Assembly: GCF_001623565.1 (NCBI RefSeq)
Contig: NZ_CP015196.1
Location: 1,509,501-1,573,500 of the forward strand
Length of the DNA stretch: 64,000 nt
From: Streptococcus marmotae
GTDB taxonomy: Bacteria; Bacillota; Bacilli; Lactobacillales; Streptococcaceae
Direction of reading: 5' to 3'
The notes below the pieces were generated by a model. It searched no databases, was not told the origin of the DNA, and worked only from the letters and a program-made list of their open reading frames with translations. A program made the translations under genes and the position numbers. This document shows, piece after piece, positions 45,457-59,693 of the stretch; the first letter of the stretch is position 1, and every line of letters begins with the position of its first letter.

Positions 45457-46272
45457 CTAAAAGATACGGTAAACATAAGGATTTTTCGGTTGCTTAATCT
45501 TGACACATTCTGTTAGTTCAAGCGTTGGAAGAGCTTGCTGAAGGGAACTATGATAGGAAAGTTGAATGATTCCCTTAGCTGCAACCCAGGTATTGTCTTG
45601 AAATTGGGTGTCTTGGCCAGTTGACAGGAGCCCGTAGACACCGGAGTCAGCAATACAATGGATAATCCCAAATCGGAAGAGAAATTGTTGGTTGGCATTA
45701 TCAGGGTCATTGTAGACAAAGCCTACCATTTCAATTGTTTTGCCAACAAATTCATTCGGATAATCATAGATAGCTTCCATGACTTCCATGTAATTTTCGC
45801 TGGTTACACGAATGGTTTCTTGACTCAGATACCGCTCAGCCACCTTACGCATTTCAGCTTGGTAACTGGACTTGGTGAAATAAGCAGAGGTATCGGGCTT
45901 CAAGTATTGAACAGTTGTTCCTTCTTGTTCTTGTATGGCAGCATTATTTCCTGCTGCGAGAGGAAAATGGTAGCCCTTAGCAGCTACTGTTGTCGAATCT
46001 AAGTGAACTGTTGGAAAGCCCCAAGCAACAAGAAGTGGAATCAGCAGCAGGCCGATACTGGTTAACTTAGCGATTTTTGTAGAAAGATGGCTATGCGTTT
46101 CCATTTGCTTCATCCAAATATAGAGCTGGACAAGGGCTAGGACAAAGGTTAATACCATGGAGAGATAGGCCAAATAAGAATAGTGGAGATTGATATACTG
46201 ATCCAATTTTCCAGAAATGTAGAGATAGAGAGTCATTTCAAAATAACCCGCTAGAATTAAGAAACGAACCAT
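45457..46272 (-). CDS. TIGR03943-type membrane protein (YcgQ-like)
   Basis: 271 residues: two or three N-terminal membrane helices (about 5-22, 33-55, 70-88), then an extracytoplasmic domain of about 170 residues with VGFVYNDP near residue 185 and CIADSGVYGLL. The pair of this family with a DUF318-type permease corresponds to B. subtilis YcgQ-YcgR, members of the zinc-uptake-repressor regulon as I recall. It follows the permease gene with one base between, so the two proteins probably work as a complex. Role in metal homeostasis is inferred. Confidence 0.8.
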   Translation of the reverse strand: MVRFLILAGYFEMTLYLYISGKLDQYINLHYSYLAYLSMVLTFVLALVQLYIWMKQMETHSHLSTKIAKLTSIGLLLIPLLVAWGFPTVHLDSTTVAAKGYHFPLAAGNNAAIQEQEGTTVQYLKPDTSAYFTKSSYQAEMRKVAERYLSQETIRVTSENYMEVMEAIYDYPNEFVGKTIEMVGFVYNDPDNANQQFLFRFGIIHCIADSGVYGLLSTGQDTQFQDNTWVAAKGIIQLSYHSSLQQALPTLELTECVKIKQPKNPYVYRIF

Positions 46273-46273
46273 A

Positions 46274-47176
46274 CTAAATACCTCCTAGCACAAGACAATA
46301 CAAGACGATAACAACCGAGATAATGCTGATAAATTGCAGAATAAAGGATGTCTTAAAGGAATGCTTCATCATGATGAGATTTTTAATGTCAATCATGGGG
46401 CCGATAACGAGAAAGGCCATGACAGGAGCAAAACCAAAGGTCGCAAGCAATGAAGAACCGATAAAGGCATCGGCTTCTGAGCAGAGCGATAGTAAAAAGG
46501 CAAGCAACATCATCAAGAGAATAGCCGTTATTGGATTGTGGCCGATTTTGGTCAAGATACTGGTTGGAATGTAAACTTGCACAAGACTGGCGAATAGGCA
46601 ACCAAAAATCAGATAGCGACCGGTATCGAAAAATTCATCAATACTCTGTACCAAGGCTTGACCAACTTTTTTCCAACCTGTTAGATGGGAAAAGTGATGT
46701 TCATGCAGGGGTATCGCAGTCTCTTTTACAATCGAATCTGTCCGTATAAAACCGAGAAATAGCCCCAAAACCAGTGCTACAAGGATGGAACCAAGGGCAC
46801 GATAGAGGGCAAATTTGATCGAATTTCCAAAGGCAGTAAAAGTGGCAAATAAGACAATGGGGTTGATAACGGGCGCTGTTGCCAAAAAGGGAATAGCTGT
46901 ATAAGTAGGAACTTTTTTTTCCAGTAATCGATTGACAATGGGGACAATGCCACATTCACAAGAAGGAAAAATAAAGCCGATAAAGGTTCCGAATAAAATT
47001 CTCAAAAAACGATTTTGAGGTAAGGCCTGATGAACACGGTCTGGTGTTACATAGACCTCGATAAAACCTGAAATCAAGGAACCAATGAGAACAAAAGGCA
47101 GAGCCTCGATGACAATAGAAAGAAAAATCGCTCCTGCTTGTAAGACAGAAGCTGGTAAGTTTTGTAATCCCAACAT
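46274..47176 (-). CDS. DUF318-type permease (YcgR-like)
   Basis: 300 residues with eight or so membrane helices. A conserved cysteine pair lies in FPSCECGIVPIVNRLLEKKVP near residue 71, characteristic of this permease family and a plausible metal or thiol site. A second conserved acidic segment is SLCSEADAFIGSSL near residue 230. It is co-transcribed with the TIGR03943 gene and probably with the small gene upstream. Confidence 0.82.
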   Translation of the reverse strand: MLGLQNLPASVLQAGAIFLSIVIEALPFVLIGSLISGFIEVYVTPDRVHQALPQNRFLRILFGTFIGFIFPSCECGIVPIVNRLLEKKVPTYTAIPFLATAPVINPIVLFATFTAFGNSIKFALYRALGSILVALVLGLFLGFIRTDSIVKETAIPLHEHHFSHLTGWKKVGQALVQSIDEFFDTGRYLIFGCLFASLVQVYIPTSILTKIGHNPITAILLMMLLAFLLSLCSEADAFIGSSLLATFGFAPVMAFLVIGPMIDIKNLIMMKHSFKTSFILQFISIISVVIVLYCLVLGGI

Positions 47177-47185
47177 CAGGCGAAC

Positions 47186-47326
47186 CTACTTTTCTGCAGA
47201 TTTCTGGTCTTTTGTTTCTTTTGGGGGTTTGGGGTCTGGAAATTCCACTTTTTCGAGTGCGTCAAAAGAAGCAAATTCTTCTAACATTTTTTCTAAATCA
47301 TCTTGTCGCTTGTATGTAACAGCCAT
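47186..47326 (-). CDS. Small SPJ_0845-like protein
   Basis: A 46-residue frame (MAVTYKRQDDLEKMLEEFAS... ending KSAEK), preceded by TTGGAGGTA. It matches my memory of a short streptococcal family named after pneumococcal SPJ_0845. It is charged, proline-rich toward the end and has no membrane helix. It lies 9 bases before the permease and is likely the first gene of that operon. Function unknown. Confidence 0.7.
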   Translation of the reverse strand: MAVTYKRQDDLEKMLEEFASFDALEKVEFPDPKPPKETKDQKSAEK

Positions 47327-47403
47327 GAAATACCTCCAAATAATGCTTGTTTGATAATGATAAGTCTATTATACTCTTTCTTCTGGAAAAATGCAGAATT
47401 TAG

Positions 47404-49431
<2,028 letters not shown>

Positions 49432-49439
49432 GTGCATAT

Positions 49440-50471
49440 ATGGAACAAAGAAAACGAGCGCGATTGATTTATAATCCTGTTTCCGGTCAGGAAATTATGA
49501 AGAAAAATGTAGCAGAAGTACTGCACATTTTAGAAGGTTTTGGCTATGAAACCTCTGCTTTTCAAACAAGTCCTGAACAAGATTCAGCGAAAAATGAAGC
49601 GACCAGAGCAGCTGAAGCAGGTTTTGACTTGGTGATTGCTGCTGGCGGAGATGGAACGATTAACGAAGTGGTGAATGGGCTTGCCTTTCTCCCCAAACGT
49701 CCGCAGATGGCCATTATTCCAACTGGCACAACCAATGATTACGCAAGGGCCCTAAAAATTCCTAGGGGAAATCCAGTTGAGGCAGCAAAGGTTATTGGGA
49801 AGCAACAGACGATTTTAATGGACATTGGTCTTGCGAAAAATCAACAGTCTGGAGACAATTATTTTATCAATATTGCCGCTGCAGGGACCTTGACAGAATT
49901 AACCTATAGCGTTCCGAGCCAACTCAAGACAATTTTTGGTTACCTCGCCTATGTGGTAAAGGGAGCAGAATTACTCCCACAAGTTCAGTTTACTCCTGTT
50001 CGTGTAGCCTATGACGAAGGCGTTTTTGAAGGAAAAATCTCTATGATTTTTGTCGCCTTAACCAATTCGATTGGCGGTTTTGAGCAGATTGTGCCGGATG
50101 CTAAGTTGGATGATGGTATGTTTACCTTGATTATGGTAAAGACAGGCAATCTCTTTGAGATTCTGCACTTGATTCGTCTCGTTATTGACGGAGGAAAGCA
50201 TGTTGACAGCGATAAGATTGAATACATCAAGACCCGTCAGCTAACGATTGAATCCTTGGATAGCGACAATCGCATGATGTTAAATCTCGATGGTGAATAT
50301 GGAGGGGATGCTCCAGTTGAGCTGATTAATCTGGCAAATCATATTGAATTTTTCGCTGATACAGACAAGGTGGCAGATGAGGCTATTACCCTTGATACAG
50401 ATGAACTAAATCGAGAAGATATGACCAAACGCTTTATTGCGGAAACAGATCAATTAGATGAAAGCATATAA
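49440..50471 (+). CDS. Diacylglycerol kinase family lipid kinase (DgkB-like)
   Basis: 343 residues with the DAGK catalytic domain: NPVSGQEIM near the start, the nucleotide loop AAGGDGTINEVVNGL near residue 70, and TGTTNDYARAL. It phosphorylates diacylglycerol to phosphatidic acid, recycling lipid released by lipoteichoic acid synthesis. The C-terminal extension (about residues 300-343) is acidic. It follows ligA by 8 bases and probably shares its transcript. Confidence 0.9.
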   Translation: MEQRKRARLIYNPVSGQEIMKKNVAEVLHILEGFGYETSAFQTSPEQDSAKNEATRAAEAGFDLVIAAGGDGTINEVVNGLAFLPKRPQMAIIPTGTTNDYARALKIPRGNPVEAAKVIGKQQTILMDIGLAKNQQSGDNYFINIAAAGTLTELTYSVPSQLKTIFGYLAYVVKGAELLPQVQFTPVRVAYDEGVFEGKISMIFVALTNSIGGFEQIVPDAKLDDGMFTLIMVKTGNLFEILHLIRLVIDGGKHVDSDKIEYIKTRQLTIESLDSDNRMMLNLDGEYGGDAPVELINLANHIEFFADTDKVADEAITLDTDELNREDMTKRFIAETDQLDESI

Positions 50472-50477
50472 ATAGGA

Positions 50478-50506
50478 AGAAAAGATAAATTGTCTTTTCT
50501 TTTTTT
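50478..50506 (+). terminator. Terminator after the lipid kinase gene
   Basis: An 8-bp stem AGAAAAGA / TCTTTTCT followed by a T-run to 50506. Confidence 0.65.
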
Positions 50507-50519
50507 ACAAGCGAACAAT

Positions 50520-50533
50520 AGAAAACGCTTTCA
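50520..50533. promoter_or_regulatory. cre-like site upstream of the ATP synthase promoter
   Basis: AGAAAACGCTTTCA matches the CcpA consensus TGWAARCGYTWWCA at 13 of 14 positions. It lies 14 bases upstream of the -35 box, a position more typical of activation than of roadblock. Confidence 0.5.
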
Positions 50534-50547
50534 AATACTGTCTTTTC

Positions 50548-50576
50548 TTGACAAAAGCATTTTTTAGGAGTATCCT
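50548..50576 (+). promoter_or_regulatory. ATP synthase operon promoter
   Basis: -35 TTGACA (50548-50553), 17-base spacer, -10 TATCCT (50571-50576). A second TATAAA lies at 50584. The leader is about 30 nt, with AAAAGGAG before atpE. Confidence 0.6.
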
Positions 50577-50610
50577 ATCATGGTATAAAAATTTAAAAGG
50601 AGAATTAAAA

Positions 50611-50814
50611 ATGGATGTATCTGCATTAGCTTTAGGTGTTGCCTGTTTAGGTGTTAGTGTTGGTGAGGGATTACTGGTTGCAAGCTATCTTAGTTCAACA
50701 GCACGTCAACCTGAATTACAAAGCAAACTAATGACAGGAGTATTCATGGGCGTAGCCTTCATTGAGGGTACTTTCTTCGTAACCCTTGCGATGACATTGT
50801 TCTTGCGTGGATAA
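50611..50814 (+). CDS. atpE: ATP synthase subunit c
   Basis: 67 residues forming two membrane helices joined by a polar loop (SSTARQPEL). The proton-carrying glutamate is in AFIEGTFFV in helix 2. Multiple copies build the rotating ring of the F0 sector. It is the first gene of the operon, in the streptococcal order c-a-b-delta-alpha-gamma-beta-epsilon. In fermenting streptococci the enzyme mainly pumps protons out at the cost of ATP. An in-frame upstream extension lies within the promoter and is not real. Confidence 0.95.
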   Translation: MDVSALALGVACLGVSVGEGLLVASYLSSTARQPELQSKLMTGVFMGVAFIEGTFFVTLAMTLFLRG

Positions 50815-50850
50815 GGAATACCTCAGAATCATTAGAAAGGGGGAGTAATC

Positions 50851-51567
50851 GTGGAAGGAACTGCAGCTCCAACAATTACTCTAGGTCCTGTAACCTTTGA
50901 TGTAACCATGGTCATTGTTACAATGGTTACGATTACCATTATATTTTTACTTGTATTTTGGGCCAGTCGCAGCATGACGTTGAAGCCAAAGGGCAAGCAA
51001 AATGTATTGGAATACGTCTATGAGTTGACAATCAATTTTACAAAAGGAAATTTGGGTGATATCGAGTCAAAGAGATATGCTCTTTACTTCTTTACACTCT
51101 TTCTATTTCTCTTGCTAGCAAATAATTTAGGACTGATGACAAAATTAGAATCATCAGAGGGTGTGAATTTCTGGACTTCTCCAACCTCTAATATGGCTTA
51201 TGACTTTGGTTTGGCCATTATGGCAGTTGTTTTCTGTCACGTAGAAGGGATTCGTCGCCAAGGGTTTAAAAATTATTTAAAAGCTTTTGTAACCCCTTGG
51301 GCAATGGCTCCGATGAATATTTTGGAAGAAGTGACGAACGTAGCTTCTCTTGCACTTCGTTTGTACGGAAATATCTTTGCCGGTGAAATTTTGGTAACCC
51401 TATTGGTACAGATGTCACAAAAAAGTGCGTTTGCTTATCCCATTGCCTTCCTATTGAATGTCATCTGGACTGGTTTTTCGGTCTTTATTTCCTGCTTACA
51501 AGCCTATGTGTTTGTGATGCTGGTTTCGATGTATTTAAATAAGAAAATTCAAGGTGAAGGTGAATAG
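50851..51567 (+). CDS. atpB: ATP synthase subunit a
   Basis: 238 residues from a GTG start (50851) preceded by AAAGGGGGAG. Five to six membrane helices, with the essential arginine in [15 protein letters not shown] and a conserved polar last helix ([19 protein letters not shown]). It forms the proton channels beside the c-ring. Confidence 0.95.
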   Translation: MEGTAAPTITLGPVTFDVTMVIVTMVTITIIFLLVFWASRSMTLKPKGKQNVLEYVYELTINFTKGNLGDIESKRYALYFFTLFLFLLLANNLGLMTKLESSEGVNFWTSPTSNMAYDFGLAIMAVVFCHVEGIRRQGFKNYLKAFVTPWAMAPMNILEEVTNVASLALRLYGNIFAGEILVTLLVQMSQKSAFAYPIAFLLNVIWTGFSVFISCLQAYVFVMLVSMYLNKKIQGEGE

Positions 51568-51585
51568 GAAAGGATGTAGGTATTC

Positions 51586-52089
51586 ATGATTACAGGACTA
51601 AGTATAAATAGTACCATGCTTGGTAATTTTATTCTGGTTACGGCTTCTTTTGCCGTATTGATTGTGGCAATTCGCCTCTTCGCATGGGATAAAATTACAG
51701 GTATTTTTGAAGAACGTGCTGCGAAAATTTCAGGAGATATTGATGCAGCAGAAGAAAAATTAGCAGAAGCCTCAGATCTTGTTCAACAACGAGAACAGGA
51801 GTTGGCACAAGGCCGTGTAGAAGGACAAAAGATTGTTCAAGATGCTGTTGACCGTGCAAAGCTAGAGAAAAAACGCATTTTGGAACAAGCTGAAGTGGAG
51901 ATCGAAGCCTTGAAAAAGAAAGCCGATTTGGAAATTGAAGCTGAGAAGCGAGAAGCTCAGGAGAAATTGCACATTCAAGTTGCCGATTTGGCAGTTGATT
52001 TGGCGAGCAAAATTATCTTAGAGGATTTGGATCAGCAAGCGCATAGCGAATTGATTAGTCGCTATATTGATAGGCTAGGAGAAGAATAA
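51586..52089 (+). CDS. atpF: ATP synthase subunit b
   Basis: 167 residues: one N-terminal membrane helix (about 10-28) followed by a long charged coiled coil (about 40-150, rich in E, K, A and Q). It forms the peripheral stalk that holds the catalytic head still. Its stop overlaps the ATG of atpH by one base. Confidence 0.94.
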   Translation: MITGLSINSTMLGNFILVTASFAVLIVAIRLFAWDKITGIFEERAAKISGDIDAAEEKLAEASDLVQQREQELAQGRVEGQKIVQDAVDRAKLEKKRILEQAEVEIEALKKKADLEIEAEKREAQEKLHIQVADLAVDLASKIILEDLDQQAHSELISRYIDRLGEE

Positions 52090-52622
52090 TGAATGCTAGA
52101 GAAACTGCCTTGGTGCAAAAATATGCTCAATCATTCGTTGATAAGGTATATGATCGCGAGGATGTCTGGACGATTTATGACCAAATCTCGGCTATTCTCA
52201 CGGTTATTCAAGATAGTAAATTAAATCGAATTCTCTTATCTGCAACGGTTTCTCATGCTGAAAAGGCTGAATTTGTTCATGCGATTCGCCAATCAACCTA
52301 CCGAGAAGTCAATGACATGATTGAAGCTGTAGCGCGTGACGGTCATGCTGATTTGCTCGTTGAAACGCTAGAAGCAGCCCTGCGGTTGATCAGCAAGAGC
52401 AAGCAAGAGTTTGATGCCCATATTGTATCTGTCTATCCATTGACAGAGGAACAAAAAGAAAAGGTGCGTCATCTGGTAGAAAATCGTTTTTCGTTGAAAG
52501 TTCGTCATATTATAGAAGAAATTGACAGAGAAGTTTTGGGTGGCTTTATCGTAACAGTCAACCACAAGGTTATCGATGCCAGTGTGCGGACGCAATTGAA
52601 AGAAATTCGAAATAGACTTTAG
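52089..52622 (+). CDS. atpH: ATP synthase subunit delta
   Basis: 177 residues. An N-terminal helical bundle ([19 protein letters not shown]) binds the alpha subunit, and the C-terminal signature [28 protein letters not shown] ends the protein. It connects the peripheral stalk to F1. Confidence 0.94.
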   Translation: MNARETALVQKYAQSFVDKVYDREDVWTIYDQISAILTVIQDSKLNRILLSATVSHAEKAEFVHAIRQSTYREVNDMIEAVARDGHADLLVETLEAALRLISKSKQEFDAHIVSVYPLTEEQKEKVRHLVENRFSLKVRHIIEEIDREVLGGFIVTVNHKVIDASVRTQLKEIRNRL

Positions 52623-52643
52623 AAAATAGAAAGTGGTGTTCTT

Positions 52644-54149
52644 TTGGTGATTAATGCACAAGAAATTAGCGCTTTACTAAAACAACAAATTGAAGGGTTT
52701 CAGCCCGATTTTGACTATACAGAGACGGGAGTTGTAACTTATATTGGTGACGGGATTGCCCGTGCTCACGGATTGGATAATGCCATGAGTGGAGAGCTTC
52801 TGATTTTTGAAAATGGTACAATCGGAATGGCTCAAAATCTGGAAACGGTCGATGTAGGGATTATCATCTTGGGACCTTTCACCGATATTCGGGAAGGTTC
52901 GGTTGTTCGCCGTACTGGAAAAATCATGGAAGTACCAGTTGGTCAAGCCTTGATTGGACGTGTGGTGAATCCACTTGGACAGCCTGTTGATGGACTCGGT
53001 GAAATTCGGACTACTAAGACAAGACCGATTGAGTATCCAGCACCAGGTGTGATGCAGCGGAAATCCGTTAACCAGCCCCTTCAAACAGGCTTAAAGGCAA
53101 TTGATGCCCTCGTGCCAATTGGTCGTGGTCAGCGTGAGTTGATTATCGGAGACCGACAAACAGGGAAAACCTCGATTGCCATTGATGCAATTTTGAATCA
53201 AAAAGATCAAGATATGATTTGTATCTATGTGGCAATTGGGCAAAAAGAATCGACAGTCCGTACTCAGGTTGAAACACTTCGTCAATATGGAGCGCTTGAT
53301 TACACGATTGTGGTAACGGCTTCAGCTTCTCAACCGTCTCCATTGCTTTTCTTGGCGCCGTATGCTGGCGTTGCAATGGCAGAAGAATTCATGTATGAAG
53401 GCAAACATGTCTTGGTTGTTTACGATGATTTATCAAAACAAGCGGTTGCCTACCGTGAATTATCCCTACTTCTTCGCCGTCCACCAGGTCGGGAAGCCTA
53501 TCCAGGGGATGTCTTTTATCTACACAGTCGCTTGTTAGAGCGCTCTGCTAAGGTGTCAGATGAACTAGGCGGTGGATCGATTACTGCCTTACCATTTATT
53601 GAAACGCAGGCGGGAGATATCTCAGCCTATATCGCAACCAACGTTATTTCAATCACGGACGGCCAAATTTTCTTGAAAGATGATTTGTTCAATTCAGGAA
53701 TTCGTCCTGCGATTGATGCGGGTTCATCGGTATCCCGTGTTGGTGGTTCTGCCCAAATTAAGGCGATGAAAAAAGTAGCAGGTACACTTCGGATTGACCT
53801 TGCTTCTTACCGTGAATTAGAAGCCTTTACTCAATTTGGTTCAGATTTGGATGCTGCGACCCAAGCGAAATTAAATCGTGGACGTCGAACAGTGGAAGTG
53901 CTGAAGCAACCACTTCATAAACCATTACCAGTTGAGAAACAAGTTCTTATTCTTTATGCCTTGACAAATGGCTTCTTAGACTCAGTACCGATCGATGATA
54001 TTTTGGCTTTCGAAGAAGAACTCTATGCCTACTTTGACTTGCACCATGACGGTCTTTTGGATACCATTCGGGTTACAAAAGATTTGCCAGATACAGATGT
54101 ATTAAATGCTGCTATTCAGGAATTTAAAGACCAGTCTGTCTTTCAGTAA
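52644..54149 (+). CDS. atpA: ATP synthase subunit alpha
   Basis: 501 residues. The non-catalytic nucleotide site has the P-loop GDRQTGKT near residue 169, and the family signature [14 protein letters not shown] is near 355. TTG 52644 is the likely start, because it aligns the N-terminus with the pneumococcal MAINAQEIS (here with V at position 2). A GTG at 52647 is the alternative. The ribosome binding site AAAGTGGTG is weak, so an unusual start may lower expression relative to neighbours or be offset by coupling. Confidence 0.95.
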   Translation: MVINAQEISALLKQQIEGFQPDFDYTETGVVTYIGDGIARAHGLDNAMSGELLIFENGTIGMAQNLETVDVGIIILGPFTDIREGSVVRRTGKIMEVPVGQALIGRVVNPLGQPVDGLGEIRTTKTRPIEYPAPGVMQRKSVNQPLQTGLKAIDALVPIGRGQRELIIGDRQTGKTSIAIDAILNQKDQDMICIYVAIGQKESTVRTQVETLRQYGALDYTIVVTASASQPSPLLFLAPYAGVAMAEEFMYEGKHVLVVYDDLSKQAVAYRELSLLLRRPPGREAYPGDVFYLHSRLLERSAKVSDELGGGSITALPFIETQAGDISAYIATNVISITDGQIFLKDDLFNSGIRPAIDAGSSVSRVGGSAQIKAMKKVAGTLRIDLASYRELEAFTQFGSDLDAATQAKLNRGRRTVEVLKQPLHKPLPVEKQVLILYALTNGFLDSVPIDDILAFEEELYAYFDLHHDGLLDTIRVTKDLPDTDVLNAAIQEFKDQSVFQ

Positions 54150-54161
54150 AGGAGAAGTGTT

Positions 54162-55037
54162 ATGGCAGGTTCTCTCAATGAAATAAAAACAAAAATTGCC
54201 TCTACAAAGAAAACCAGTCAAATCACAGGTGCAATGCAGATGGTATCGGCTGCCAAGCTAGCTAAATCAGAGCAATTGGCAAAGTCCTTTCAGATTTATG
54301 CTAGCAAGGTTCGGAAAATTACGACAGACTTGCTCCGTGGTGAATTGATGGAAGGTTCGACCAACCCTATGTTGATTCGTCGGCCAATCCAAAAATCAGG
54401 CTATATTGTAATTACCTCTGATAGTGGTTTGAAAGGGAGCTACAATGCGATGATTCTCAAGGCTGTTATGGAAATGATTGAACAGGACCATACTAGCAAG
54501 GATGAGTATGAAATCATTGCCATCGGTGGTATGGGAGCGGATTTCTTTCGAGCAAGAGGCATTCAACCAATCTTCGAATTGCGTGGCTTAGCGGACAATC
54601 CAAGTTTTGATGATGTTCAGAAAATCATTTCAAAATCTGTTGAGATGTATAAAAACGAGATTTTTGATGAATTGTATGTCTGCTACAACCACCATATAAA
54701 TAGTTTGAGTCGTCAAGTGCGCGTGCAACAGATGTTACCAGTCGAAGATTTAGACCACAATGAAGCAGACGGCTATACGGCTACCTTTGAACTGGAACCA
54801 AGTAGGGATGCGCTTTTGGGACAACTCTTGACACAATATGCAGAATCAACGATATATGGTGCGATTTTAGACGCTAAAACGGCTGAGAATGCTGCAGGTA
54901 TGGTAGCTATGCAGACAGCAACAGATAATGCTAAGAGTGTGATTGATGAATTGACCATTCGTTACAATCGGGCGCGTCAGGCAGCAATTACACAGGAAAT
55001 TACAGAAATCGTAGCAGGAGCAAGCGCTCTTGACTAG
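54162..55037 (+). CDS. atpG: ATP synthase subunit gamma
   Basis: 291 residues with the conserved coiled-coil ends: [21 protein letters not shown] at the start and the C-terminal signature [15 protein letters not shown]. This is the rotor shaft that turns within the alpha-beta ring. Ribosome binding site AAAGGAGAAG. Unlike in related genomes, the next gene atpD does not follow at once: about 540 bases of repeats intervene. Confidence 0.95.
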   Translation: MAGSLNEIKTKIASTKKTSQITGAMQMVSAAKLAKSEQLAKSFQIYASKVRKITTDLLRGELMEGSTNPMLIRRPIQKSGYIVITSDSGLKGSYNAMILKAVMEMIEQDHTSKDEYEIIAIGGMGADFFRARGIQPIFELRGLADNPSFDDVQKIISKSVEMYKNEIFDELYVCYNHHINSLSRQVRVQQMLPVEDLDHNEADGYTATFELEPSRDALLGQLLTQYAESTIYGAILDAKTAENAAGMVAMQTATDNAKSVIDELTIRYNRARQAAITQEITEIVAGASALD

Positions 55038-56987
<1,950 letters not shown>

Positions 56988-56996
56988 AGGTGTTTT

Positions 56997-57413
56997 ATGG
57001 CACAAATGACCGTACAAATTGTAACGCCAGACGGTATTCGGTATGATCACCATGCGGCTTTCGTACTCGTTCGAACAACGGAAGGCGAGCTAGGGATTTA
57101 TCCTGGGCACGTTGAATTGATTGCTGTGCTAGCGATTGATGAGATCAAGGTGCGCCGGATCGATGATGAAAATCATGTGGATTGGATTGCGGTCAACGGC
57201 GGTATTATTGAAGTTTCAAAAGATTTGATTACCATTGTATCTGATTCGGCTGAACGGGCACGTGATATTGACGTCAGCCGTGCCGAGCGTGCGAAACTAC
57301 GTGCGGAAAAAGAACTTGAAGAAGCACAAAGCGCTCACAATATTGACATGGAAAAACGGGCAGCAATTGCCCTTCAACGTGCGATTAACCGGATTCGTGT
57401 TGGTCAAAAGTAA
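56997..57413 (+). CDS. atpC: ATP synthase subunit epsilon
   Basis: 138 residues: an N-terminal beta-sandwich ([31 protein letters not shown]) and a C-terminal helical hairpin ([17 protein letters not shown]) that regulates hydrolysis. It is the last gene of the operon. A repeat cluster and a terminator follow. Confidence 0.94.
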   Translation: MAQMTVQIVTPDGIRYDHHAAFVLVRTTEGELGIYPGHVELIAVLAIDEIKVRRIDDENHVDWIAVNGGIIEVSKDLITIVSDSAERARDIDVSRAERAKLRAEKELEEAQSAHNIDMEKRAAIALQRAINRIRVGQK

Positions 57414-57429
57414 TCGTAGAAGAAATGAA

Positions 57430-57690
57430 TACTGTAGAGGGAGTGAGATAAAAATCGGTATTTCGCAGAAATCGATTATCCTCACTCCTTTATTTCTAAG
57501 TTCGGGCTAAACGAATCTACTGGATTCGTTTACTCTCACCCCGCAAGGTTGACGCGGTTTGTAGAATGTTGATTTATCAACGTTTTACAAACCCGACAGT
57601 CCTCGCTTTTGAATTTCTAGGCTCAGGTATCAATAGTCACTCCCCTGACTATTGATATGCGTCAAACTGTTAAATCTATAAAGGAATCGG
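57430..57690. repeat. Family D hairpin cluster after atpC
   Basis: In order: GAGTGAG / CTCACTC outer stem (about 57441-57486), a reversed family D copy with palindrome TAAACGAATCT / GGATTCGTTTA (57508-57532), a GTTTGTAGAATGTTGAT / ATCAACGTTTTACAAAC hairpin (57558-57591), and a further family D-like module with TATCAATAGTCA / TGACTATTGATA (57628-57639, 57646-57657). No coding capacity is recognised. The last module is shared with 17680-17754. Confidence 0.75.
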
Positions 57691-57719
57691 GGCTGGACAC
57701 TTTTGTTTCAGCCTCTTTT
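57689..57719 (+). terminator. Terminator of the ATP synthase operon
   Basis: A stem GGGGCTG / CAGCCTC with T-rich loop and tail. Confidence 0.65.
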
Positions 57720-57773
57720 CCATGCTCGAGTGCACAGGATGTTTTCAAAATACGAATTTTTAGAAATTTTTGG

Positions 57774-57779
57774 TATAAT
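57774..57779 (+). promoter_or_regulatory. DUF1146 gene -10 box, leaderless arrangement
   Basis: TGG-TATAAT ends 6 bases before ATG 57786. Confidence 0.6.
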
Positions 57780-57785
57780 GAAAGC

Positions 57786-58016
57786 ATGGTTAAATCATTG
57801 GTAACGGTTTGTAGTCATCTTTTATTTATCTATCTTGCCCATTACTTATTGTTGTCAGTAGTCGATTGGTCGAAGGTGGTAAAAGGGACGGCAGAAAATC
57901 AAAAGAAAATTCAGCTATTTATTGTATTTGTGGCGATTGCATTAGGCTACTTGGTCTCTGCTTTCTTTTTGGATATCTTATCCATCAGCCGCAATCTAAC
58001 AGAAGCTCTCCGCTAG
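57786..58016 (+). CDS. DUF1146 small membrane protein (YwzB-like)
   Basis: 76 residues with two membrane helices (about 6-24 and 43-65). The family is firmicute-specific and regularly lies between the ATP synthase operon and murA. Function unknown. The start at 57786 was chosen over upstream in-frame codons because the -10 box lies between them. Confidence 0.82.
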   Translation: MVKSLVTVCSHLLFIYLAHYLLLSVVDWSKVVKGTAENQKKIQLFIVFVAIALGYLVSAFFLDILSISRNLTEALR

Positions 58017-58087
58017 AAGGATATAAAAATAGAAACGGAATTAGCTGTGTTTGTGGATGAGCAGATAATAGAAAAAGGAAAGAGTAA

Positions 58088-59362
58088 ATGGATAAAATTA
58101 TTGTCAGAGGTGGGAATACTCGCCTAAAAGGTGAAGTGACCATTGAAGGAGCTAAGAATGCAGTCTTGCCCCTATTAGCTGCAACAATCTTAGCAAGTGA
58201 AGGCCAGTCACGTTTGCTACATGTGCCGATTTTATCGGATGTGTTCACTATGAATCGTGTGGTTGATGGGCTAGGAGTAAGCGTTGCATTTGATCAAGAT
58301 AAGAAAGAGATTTTGATTGACGCACAAGGCGAATTGGGAAGCGAAGCGCCCTATAAATATGTCAATCAAATGCGGGCTTCTATCGTTGTATTGGGTCCTA
58401 TCTTAGCTCGCAATGGCTATGCCAAGGTGTCCATGCCTGGGGGTTGCACGATTGGTAGTCGTCCGATTGATTTGCATTTAAAAGGTTTGGAAGCAATGGG
58501 AGCAGAGATTCATCAGCGCGCGGGTTATCTTGAAGCAAGAGCTGAGCGCTTGAAAGGAGCCCATCTCTACATGGATTTTCCAAGTGTGGGCGCAACCCAA
58601 AACCTCATGATGGCAGCTACCCTAGCTGAGGGGACTACGGTCATTGAAAATGCAGCGCGGGAGCCTGAAATTGTTGATTTGGCAATTTTCCTTAATAAAA
58701 TGGGAGCCAAAGTCAAGGGAGCAGGAACGGAAACGATTAGTATCAAGGGAGTTTCTAGTCTACATGGAGCAGAACACCAGGTTGTTCAAGACCGAATTGA
58801 GGCAGGAACCTTTATGGTTGCGGCGGCCATGACTGGTGGAGATGTCTTAGTTAAAGATGCGATTTGGGAGCACAATCGTCCCTTGATTTCTAAAATGCAG
58901 GAAATGGGTATTGATGTCAGGGAGGAAGATGAGGGGATTCGAGTTCGGTCATCTGTGGAACAATTGAAACCTGTGACGGTCAAGACCTTACCACATCCAG
59001 GTTTTCCGACTGATATGCAGGCTCAGTTTACAGCATTAATGGCTGTGGCTAAGGGTGAATCAACCATGATTGAGACAGTTTTCGAAAATCGTTTTCAGCA
59101 TTTGGAAGAGTTGCGTCGGATGGATTTGCACTCAGATATTTTACGTGATACGGCTATTATTACCGGTGGTAATACGCTTCAGGGAGCAGAAGTCATGTCA
59201 ACAGATTTGAGAGCCAGTGCTGCTCTTATTCTGACGGGGCTCGTAGCAGAAGGTGTGACAACTGTTGGAAAATTAACACATTTGGATCGTGGGTATTACC
59301 GTTTCCATGAGAAATTGGCTGCCTTAGGGGCAGATATTGAACGCATTAATGGAGAAGAATAG
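58088..59362 (+). CDS. murA: UDP-N-acetylglucosamine 1-carboxyvinyltransferase
   Basis: 424 residues. Transfers enolpyruvate from PEP to UDP-GlcNAc, the first committed step of peptidoglycan synthesis. The catalytic, fosfomycin-sensitive cysteine lies in [16 protein letters not shown] near residue 120. The N-terminal [19 protein letters not shown] is typical. Firmicutes usually carry two paralogues; this one, beside the atp operon and epuA, corresponds by position to MurA1. Its stop is directly followed by the ATG of the epuA gene. Confidence 0.95.
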   Translation: MDKIIVRGGNTRLKGEVTIEGAKNAVLPLLAATILASEGQSRLLHVPILSDVFTMNRVVDGLGVSVAFDQDKKEILIDAQGELGSEAPYKYVNQMRASIVVLGPILARNGYAKVSMPGGCTIGSRPIDLHLKGLEAMGAEIHQRAGYLEARAERLKGAHLYMDFPSVGATQNLMMAATLAEGTTVIENAAREPEIVDLAIFLNKMGAKVKGAGTETISIKGVSSLHGAEHQVVQDRIEAGTFMVAAAMTGGDVLVKDAIWEHNRPLISKMQEMGIDVREEDEGIRVRSSVEQLKPVTVKTLPHPGFPTDMQAQFTALMAVAKGESTMIETVFENRFQHLEELRRMDLHSDILRDTAIITGGNTLQGAEVMSTDLRASAALILTGLVAEGVTTVGKLTHLDRGYYRFHEKLAALGADIERINGEE

Positions 59363-59557
59363 ATGGATCAAAAAGAAAATCTACATTTTGTTGGCAATCA
59401 AATACTATTGATTCTCTTTGTGATTCTCTTGGCACTGATTATTTTTGCAATTGGACTCATGGTTGGTTATGGTGTCATTGGAGATGGTAGCAATATTTGG
59501 GCTATTTTATCCCCTGAAAAATGGCAGGAATTGATTGGTAAATTTACGGGAAAATAG
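59363..59557 (+). CDS. epuA: EpuA-type small membrane protein
   Basis: 64 residues with one long membrane helix (about 12-38). Streptococcal genomes place this gene, epuA, between murA and endA. It is often annotated as DNA-directed RNA polymerase subunit beta because some homologues carry such a name, but there is no polymerase sequence here. It starts immediately after the murA stop, so it is translated from the same mRNA. Exact role unproven. Confidence 0.82.
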   Translation: MDQKENLHFVGNQILLILFVILLALIIFAIGLMVGYGVIGDGSNIWAILSPEKWQELIGKFTGK

Positions 59558-59693
59558 TTATCGGTGACTGTCATGTTCTAGGATAGGCTGGTTTGGTCCA
59601 GTCATCAGAATAGAAAACAGTTCAAGTTAAGAAGATGAGTAGGCTGAGTATGATGGTTCAGCCTCTTTCACTGTAGATTTCGTTAGGAGTAAT

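Noticed and set aside
59363..59557. RNA polymerase beta subunit gene
   Set aside because: This label circulates for epuA-like genes, but the 64-residue protein is a single membrane helix with no polymerase sequence.
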